From Furfurilactobacillus rossiae DSM 15814 (GTDB taxonomy: Bacteria; Bacillota; Bacilli; Lactobacillales; Lactobacillaceae), in assembly GCF_000428925.1 (NCBI RefSeq), contig NZ_AUAW01000005.1, positions 124,001 to 188,000 of the forward strand: DNA of 64,000 nt, read 5' to 3'. Positions 58,941 to 64,000 of this stretch are shown here, in pieces; position 1 is the first letter of the stretch, and every line of letters begins with the position of its first letter. The notes beneath the pieces are model-generated. The model worked only from the letters and a program-made list of their open reading frames with translations. It was not told the origin of the DNA and searched no databases. A program made the position numbers and the translations under genes.

Positions 58941-59438
58941 ATGCTTAATTTACTTAGTAATGTGATGCCTGAAGAGATTAAACGATTGTCCAGAAGTCGC
59001 AAAGGAATTTTTTGGACAGCAATTATTTGCTGTATAGCTAGTCATTACATGAGTTTTAGACTAGATAAATCATATATTCGTTTTATTAATACCGCCATGA
59101 TTGTTGACGTAGCAGTTATACGAGCACTTGTTGTTCCATTTCTTGTAACCACTCTGTTAGCACAGGTTGCTACAGAAGGTCATTTTAAGTGGCTAAATTT
59201 TAAATTTATTTTAAGTGCCTTTTGGAACGAAGTTAATGTATATGAACTACTGGTGTCTGCGAGCCTTTTGTGGTTAGCTTTGAACAATATTCAGGCCGGG
59301 CACACTTTTCTTGGTGGAATAATGAGATTGAAAAACGCAGGTTTGAATTTGCAAACTCTCACTAGTGCTGGCGGCTTGCTTTGGCTATTTATTATAGGAT
59401 CATCTTTAGTAACTACATCAATTTTTGAGGAAGAGTGA
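58941..59438 (+). CDS. Multi-spanning membrane protein of the accessory cassette
   Basis: The 165-residue protein has about four hydrophobic helices (GIFWTAIICCIAS, IRALVVPFLVTTLLAQ, ELLVSASLLWLALN, LLWLFIIGSSLVT). AAGGAG precedes the ATG. It may act in superinfection exclusion or host alteration, or be a holin-like protein out of place. None of these can be settled here. Confidence 0.6.
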   Translation: MLNLLSNVMPEEIKRLSRSRKGIFWTAIICCIASHYMSFRLDKSYIRFINTAMIVDVAVIRALVVPFLVTTLLAQVATEGHFKWLNFKFILSAFWNEVNVYELLVSASLLWLALNNIQAGHTFLGGIMRLKNAGLNLQTLTSAGGLLWLFIIGSSLVTTSIFEEE

Positions 59439-59472
59439 ACTGAGTTAAATCTTGAGGTGACGGTGAGATATT

Positions 59473-59964
59473 ATGACAAAACTAACTGAGAAACAGCAAA
59501 AGTTTGCAGACGAGTATTTGCAAACACTGAATGCAGCAGACGCTTATCGCAAGGCTGGCTATGCTGCAAAAACGAATGCAACGCAGCGTGCTAATGCGAG
59601 TCGATTGCTAACGAATGCTAACGTGTCAGCATATCTCGCCACTCGCCTCAGTGAACTAAAATTAAACGAGAAAATGAGTCAGGAAGAGGTCATTGAACGT
59701 TTGACTAACATTGCCCGTGGTACTCCAACTACGACAGCATTTAAGCGGATTGATAAGACCAAACGTGATGACGATGGCAATCCAGTGATTGAGTACGATA
59801 CCGAGACCACAGTGGCTCCTGACACAGGTTCACAGTTGCAAGCATTAGAGGATTTAGGCAAGTACTACAAGTTATTCACAGAGCGTCAGGAGATTAATGC
59901 CCGTGTTGGTCCAGTAACAATAACTGATGATATTCCAGATAAAGGTGTTGATGGGGATGGCTAA
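59473..59964 (+). CDS. terS: Terminase small subunit
   Basis: The 163-residue protein is a terminase small subunit (DNA-recognition component of the packaging motor). It starts LTEKQQKFADEYL and has the N-terminal HTH region (LNAADAYRKAGYAAKTNATQRANASRLL, in parts) typical of the terminase_2 family. The large-subunit gene overlaps it by 8 bases. Confidence 0.93.
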   Translation: MTKLTEKQQKFADEYLQTLNAADAYRKAGYAAKTNATQRANASRLLTNANVSAYLATRLSELKLNEKMSQEEVIERLTNIARGTPTTTAFKRIDKTKRDDDGNPVIEYDTETTVAPDTGSQLQALEDLGKYYKLFTERQEINARVGPVTITDDIPDKGVDGDG

Positions 59965-61240
59965 ACTAAGCCAACTTATCGCGCCTTCTTTTTATGGATT
60001 GCATCAGGATGTTAAGCACCACAAACACTCGAATTATTGGTTGAAAGGCGGACGTGGTTCTACCAAGTCATCGTTTGTATCGTTGGAGATTGTCTTAGGC
60101 TTAATGGCTGATCCAGACGCAAATGCCGTTGTGTTACGTAAGGTGTTCGGCACGATGCGTGAATCTGTTTATGACCAGTATCTGTGGGCTATTGATGCCT
60201 TAGAGGTCAGTCACTTGTGGGCAACGTCAACTAGTCCATTGCAGCTAACGTACATCCCCACAGGTCAGCAAATACGATTCAAGGGTGCTGATAAGCCAAA
60301 GAAGATTAAATCACAGAAGTTTCGTCATGGATTTACTAAGTACAAGCACTATGAAGAAGCTGACGAATTTGTAGGAACGTCTGAAATTCGGAGTATCAAC
60401 CAGTCACTTAACCGTGGTGGTTCAGGAATTATCACGTTTTACACGTACAACCCGCCGGCAAGTCAAAACAATTGGGTCAATCAGGCAGTAACCCATGAGA
60501 AGTTTCGTAAAGATACGCTGGTGCACAGTTCGGACTACTTATCAGTTAATCCTAAGTGGTTAGGCAAAGAGTTCATAGCGGACGCTGAACAGCTTAAAAA
60601 GGACAATCCAAAAGCTTATGATCATGAATACTTAGGTGAAGTCACGGGTACTGGCGCTGAAGTATTTACTAACCTTGATTTACGTGAAATATCTGATGAT
60701 GAGATTGCTAATTTCGACCATATTAAGCAAGGACTTGACTACGGGTTTGCACACGATCCAATTGCCTACATGTTGGAGAATTATGATCCAACACGTAGAG
60801 TTTTGTACATCTACAACGAGATTTACCAAGTGGGGATGACGAACCGTGAAGCGGTTGCGGCCATTCAGAAGTTAAATCCCATGAATGACCAAATCATCTC
60901 TGATCGTGAACCACGAACGATAGCTGAGTTTAACGACTTAGGCTTAAACATTGTAGGTGCAATCAAAGGACCGGGTTCGCGTGACCACAATTACAAATGG
61001 CTGCAAGATTTACGCCAGATTGTGATTGATCCGATTCGTTGTCCGAATGCGGCTCGTGAGTTTAGTGGCTATGAACTGGCACGCGATGGCAACGGTAATT
61101 TCAAAGCCGGTTATCCAGATGGTAATGACCACACGATTGACTCAACTGCTTATGCGTTGAATAACGATATTGACAGAATTAAGACCAACACGGTGAGCCA
61201 TGCACAACAGGCAGCCGCACTAAGAAATTTAGGAATCTAG
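59957..61240 (+). CDS. terL: Terminase large subunit (PBSX type)
   Basis: This ATPase-nuclease drives DNA packaging. The 427-residue protein has Walker A GGRGSTKSS (about residue 33), the adjacent ALEVSHLWATSTSPLQLTY region, and a C-terminal nuclease part with QGLDYGFAHDP and DREPRTIAEF. It follows the small subunit directly and precedes the portal gene, the canonical order. ATG 59957 is preferred over upstream in-frame ATGs inside terS. Confidence 0.95.
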   Translation: MAKLSQLIAPSFYGLHQDVKHHKHSNYWLKGGRGSTKSSFVSLEIVLGLMADPDANAVVLRKVFGTMRESVYDQYLWAIDALEVSHLWATSTSPLQLTYIPTGQQIRFKGADKPKKIKSQKFRHGFTKYKHYEEADEFVGTSEIRSINQSLNRGGSGIITFYTYNPPASQNNWVNQAVTHEKFRKDTLVHSSDYLSVNPKWLGKEFIADAEQLKKDNPKAYDHEYLGEVTGTGAEVFTNLDLREISDDEIANFDHIKQGLDYGFAHDPIAYMLENYDPTRRVLYIYNEIYQVGMTNREAVAAIQKLNPMNDQIISDREPRTIAEFNDLGLNIVGAIKGPGSRDHNYKWLQDLRQIVIDPIRCPNAAREFSGYELARDGNGNFKAGYPDGNDHTIDSTAYALNNDIDRIKTNTVSHAQQAAALRNLGI

Positions 61241-61247
61241 GTGAATT

Positions 61248-62987
61248 ATGGCAAATGATACGAATGCACCATCGACGATGCAGCCTTGGTCGTTTTATCC
61301 CAAGAATGCGGACGTGAAGATGTTAAACGGCCCACGATTTGACCAAGACGCTAATCGAACGTTTAAGATTGATGCCAATAAGTTTGCACAAGTAAAAGAT
61401 GATCCAGACGCTTTAGGGGATGTTGTGAGTCGGTTTATTAATCGGCACTACACACATCAACTAAAGCGTATTTTGGCTATGCAGCGTTACTACATTGGTG
61501 CTAATGACATTAAGTTTTGGAATTCAGGCAAGGCAATTAACCGTGCGGATAACCGGATTGCTAATGAGATGCCGAAATATATTACAAACATGCGGGTTGG
61601 GTATACCTTTGGTAATCCAATCCGTTTTCAGTACAACGACGATTCTAGTCAAACAGATACTGACAGGGATACCGTTAATGAGGTTGTTGATGACTTTGAT
61701 AAACGGACCAATGAGGCTTATCACGAAAAGGTTATGAAAAAGAATTTGTCCGTGACTGGTCGTGCTTATGAGTTGAATTACGTCAACAAGGATACAAATG
61801 ATCCTTATGTAATGGCATTAGACCCAAGTGAAGCATTTGTCGTGTATGATACCGACCCTGAACAACATTCACTGTTTGCGGTTCACTATTACTACGTTGA
61901 AGATGACGAGACGCCACTGTGGTATGTGGACGTTTATACAGCTGACCACATCATTCACTATCAACCGACGGGTTATCCAAACTCACAGCTCGCGTTTGAT
62001 CCACAACAAAAGGATAGCTTCGAAGAACATTACTTCGGTGCTGTTCCAGTGACCGAATACGTCAACAATGACGAGCGGTTAGGTGACTGGGAAGGTGAAA
62101 TGGACAACTTCGATGCCTATGACAAAGCAATCTCTGAAATGGCGAACAGCGAAGAAGATTTTAGTAACGCAACGTTAGTTATTTCAGGGGAATTCGACTT
62201 TGGCACTGATGAAAATGGAAAGCCAAAAGTACATCCTGATGTTGATTCATTGAGCAGATACATGTGGCTGAAACCAGCGCAGGTTCAAAATGGAACAGGT
62301 GGTAACACTGTTGTTCCACCTAAAGCCGAGTACTTGACTAAAGAGTTGCCGATTGATGCTTGGAACGCTTATGTAAAGACTTTATCTGACAACATGCACA
62401 AGTTCACCAATTCGCCGAATGTCGCTGACGAGAACTTTGCTAGCAATGCTTCAGGTGTTGCGATGTCTTACAAACTTTGGGGCAGTGACCAAGAACGAGC
62501 GACCCAACAAGAATTGTATGCGCGTGGCTTAATGCGTCGCTTACGGTTGTTAGGGAACTACTGGTACACGCTGGGTAAGATTAAGAGTGCTGACTTGATT
62601 GAGAACATCACACCAATCTTCACACCGAACTTGCCCAAGAATGATTCAGAGATCGTTGGCAACGTCCAAAAGCTGTCGCAGACTGGTGACTTTAGTCAGC
62701 AAACGCTGTGGGAGATGGCGCAGCCAGTTACTGGTATTGACCCTGACGAAGAACAATCACGAATGGACGCACAAGCAGATTCTGAACCGAAAGTAACAAT
62801 GCCGGGTGATTATCCAGACAGTTTCGGTAAAACGTCTGAAACGGACAGCACGGCGCCAGAACAAGACAGTAACGGGGATGAAACCAATCCTGAACCAACC
62901 GGTGTTCAATCGGTTGAACAGGATAAACAAGCGGTCATCTTGCAAGCAATTGCTAATCAGCGAAAACAACAGGGTGGCGGTAATTAA
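61248..62987 (+). CDS. Portal protein (SPP1 Gp6-like)
   Basis: The 579-residue protein forms the portal ring for DNA entry. It shows the Gp6-like features: INRHYTHQLKRILAMQRYYIGAND, NRIANEMPKYITNMRVGYTFGNPI (in parts) near residue 75-115, and the long C-terminal coil with acidic, Glu/Asp-rich tail. Its TAA overlaps the ATG of the minor head gene by one base. Confidence 0.93.
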   Translation: MANDTNAPSTMQPWSFYPKNADVKMLNGPRFDQDANRTFKIDANKFAQVKDDPDALGDVVSRFINRHYTHQLKRILAMQRYYIGANDIKFWNSGKAINRADNRIANEMPKYITNMRVGYTFGNPIRFQYNDDSSQTDTDRDTVNEVVDDFDKRTNEAYHEKVMKKNLSVTGRAYELNYVNKDTNDPYVMALDPSEAFVVYDTDPEQHSLFAVHYYYVEDDETPLWYVDVYTADHIIHYQPTGYPNSQLAFDPQQKDSFEEHYFGAVPVTEYVNNDERLGDWEGEMDNFDAYDKAISEMANSEEDFSNATLVISGEFDFGTDENGKPKVHPDVDSLSRYMWLKPAQVQNGTGGNTVVPPKAEYLTKELPIDAWNAYVKTLSDNMHKFTNSPNVADENFASNASGVAMSYKLWGSDQERATQQELYARGLMRRLRLLGNYWYTLGKIKSADLIENITPIFTPNLPKNDSEIVGNVQKLSQTGDFSQQTLWEMAQPVTGIDPDEEQSRMDAQADSEPKVTMPGDYPDSFGKTSETDSTAPEQDSNGDETNPEPTGVQSVEQDKQAVILQAIANQRKQQGGGN

Positions 62988-64000
62988 TGGAACGCAAGGA
63001 CGTTTTGAAACTTGCCAAGCAAGTCTACGGCGAGAACGACAAAAGGGTCACTGAACTTGTTGATTTGTTCAGCACTGCCGGTAACGACATAACGAATGCG
63101 TTGAGCGAGTTTATTGCTAATGAGGTTAATTGGTCATCACCTGCGCCGAAGTCTCAGATACAAGAGCTGATGGACGATATTGCTAAGGTAGCCGTGAATG
63201 CGGCCATGGATGAACGACCATTTGTTAATCAAACGTTCCGTGATGAACGTATGAAGACTTATGGGGATGTTGCCAAACAAAAAGTTAACCTGATTTTGGT
63301 TCAATTGGCACTTGGCGAAAAGCAAATCGTTCAGGATAACTTGGACAATGTTGACAGAGCGCCAGAAGTGAATCCACAACCCAATAAGCCCGTTTATTCA
63401 CGTTCTAAAACTGAACACGCCATACGCAAGATTGTGGGTGACCATCACCCAGGTTGGCAGGGTACTTCATGGCAAGACCGTATCTATAAAGAAAAAGCCG
63501 CACTAATGCGGCAGTTAGATGAGCAGGTCGATGACGTGTTGAAGAATCATTACAAGCCACAGGATTTTCGTAAAGAGATTGCTGCCAAACTTGATTCATC
63601 TGAGAAGCGGTCTGAACGAATCTTACGAACGGAATCAAGCGGTGAATTCTCACGGCGACTGGTTGATGATTTCACACAACGCAACGTTAAGCGATACAAG
63701 ATTGAAGCCGCATTATCGGCGAATACCTGCAAGGAGTGTGAAGGTCTAGATGGTAAAGAGTTTGACATGGACGAAGCAAGTGAGGGCGTGACGCTACCGC
63801 CGTTTCATCCGAACTGTCAGTGCACGATTATTGAAGTGACCGATGATGATTTCCATGTCGACTTTAGCAAGATGCCAAAGTATTACGGATTAGGGGATGA
63901 TGACCGACAATCCGAGACAGATACGACGTCATCGTTATATAATGGTGACGTAAAAGTCGGTCAGAAATACGTTAGTGACAAGATGTCTTCCGGCGAATGG
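62987..64000 (+). CDS. MuF-like minor head protein (partial, runs past window end)
   Basis: The visible 338 codons encode a Mu gpF / SPP1 gp7-type minor capsid protein. The family core is present: CKECEGLDGKEFDM and PPFHPNCQCTI (about residues 245-280), with an N-terminal helical region. The start ATG overlaps the portal stop. The C-terminal part, which may carry a toxin or ADP-ribosyltransferase domain in some phages, lies outside the window. Sequence beyond residue 300 (DDRQSETDTTSSLYNG) hints at an extended C-terminus. Confidence 0.9.
   Translation, partial: MERKDVLKLAKQVYGENDKRVTELVDLFSTAGNDITNALSEFIANEVNWSSPAPKSQIQELMDDIAKVAVNAAMDERPFVNQTFRDERMKTYGDVAKQKVNLILVQLALGEKQIVQDNLDNVDRAPEVNPQPNKPVYSRSKTEHAIRKIVGDHHPGWQGTSWQDRIYKEKAALMRQLDEQVDDVLKNHYKPQDFRKEIAAKLDSSEKRSERILRTESSGEFSRRLVDDFTQRNVKRYKIEAALSANTCKECEGLDGKEFDMDEASEGVTLPPFHPNCQCTIIEVTDDDFHVDFSKMPKYYGLGDDDRQSETDTTSSLYNGDVKVGQKYVSDKMSSGEW

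Noticed and set aside
1-64000. CRISPR arrays or IS transposases
   Set aside because: No regularly spaced direct repeats and no recognisable transposase gene were found.

Overview
The window is a stretch of a Lactobacillaceae (Firmicutes) chromosome. Three things point there: gene order and content (secG-est-rnr-smpB, cdaA-cdaR-glmM, ROK glucokinase next to a GlcU-type permease, an Apf-like LysM protein); AGGAGG-type ribosome binding sites with several TTG starts; and a tmRNA with the tag AKDNNSYALAA. I cannot name the species from this alone.

Bases 1-38,100 are host chromosome. In order they hold: protein export and RNA quality control (secG, carboxylesterase, rnr, smpB); a roughly 540-nt gene-free interval that folds into a large ornate RNA ending in an intrinsic terminator; an Apf-like cell-wall protein; ung, pta, tsaE and a GNAT; nucleases; murB; a CPA1 antiporter; the c-di-AMP/peptidoglycan operon cdaA-cdaR-glmM; glmS and nagB; catabolic and stress genes; mntH; ssrA; glk-glcU; pgi; a CHAP protein; a second CPA1 antiporter; a universal stress protein; and two small HTH regulators. 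Regulatory layers are visible. Matching NagR/GntR-like operators lie before glmS, nagB and pgi, which would tie amino-sugar synthesis and breakdown to the fructose-6-phosphate node. CcpA-type cre sites lie before glk, before a small membrane ORF with a MoaF/SnoaL-like gene, and on the promoter of a predicted small RNA of about 80 nt. Two copies of a palindromic MITE-like repeat (about 152 bp) sit in intergenic gaps.

Bases 38,278-38,478 carry tRNA-Glu(CTC) and tRNA-Gln(CTG). A temperate prophage begins immediately after the tRNA-Gln and runs past the window end. Its leftward lysogeny module has an integrase interrupted by one amber codon, a PH/SHOCT protein, an antisense tRNA-Ile(TAT), a lipoprotein, an ImmA-like peptidase and a CI-like repressor. 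The rightward early region has a Cro-like protein, many small genes, RecT with a PD-(D/E)XK exonuclease, a DnaD-like initiator, a DnaC-like loader, an HNH protein, two methyltransferase-like genes (one frameshifted), a second intact tyrosine recombinase, a DUF1064 nuclease and a late regulator. An accessory cassette (56.6-59.4 kb) with membrane-anchored proteins and its own terminators comes next. Packaging and head genes follow: small and large terminase, SPP1-type portal, and a MuF-like minor head protein cut by the window end.

The observations most worth following are the large structured RNA after smpB, the cre-controlled small RNA near 22.1 kb, the broken attL integrase alongside an intact internal recombinase, the prophage tRNA-Ile(TAT), and the terminator-bounded accessory cassette before the terminase.
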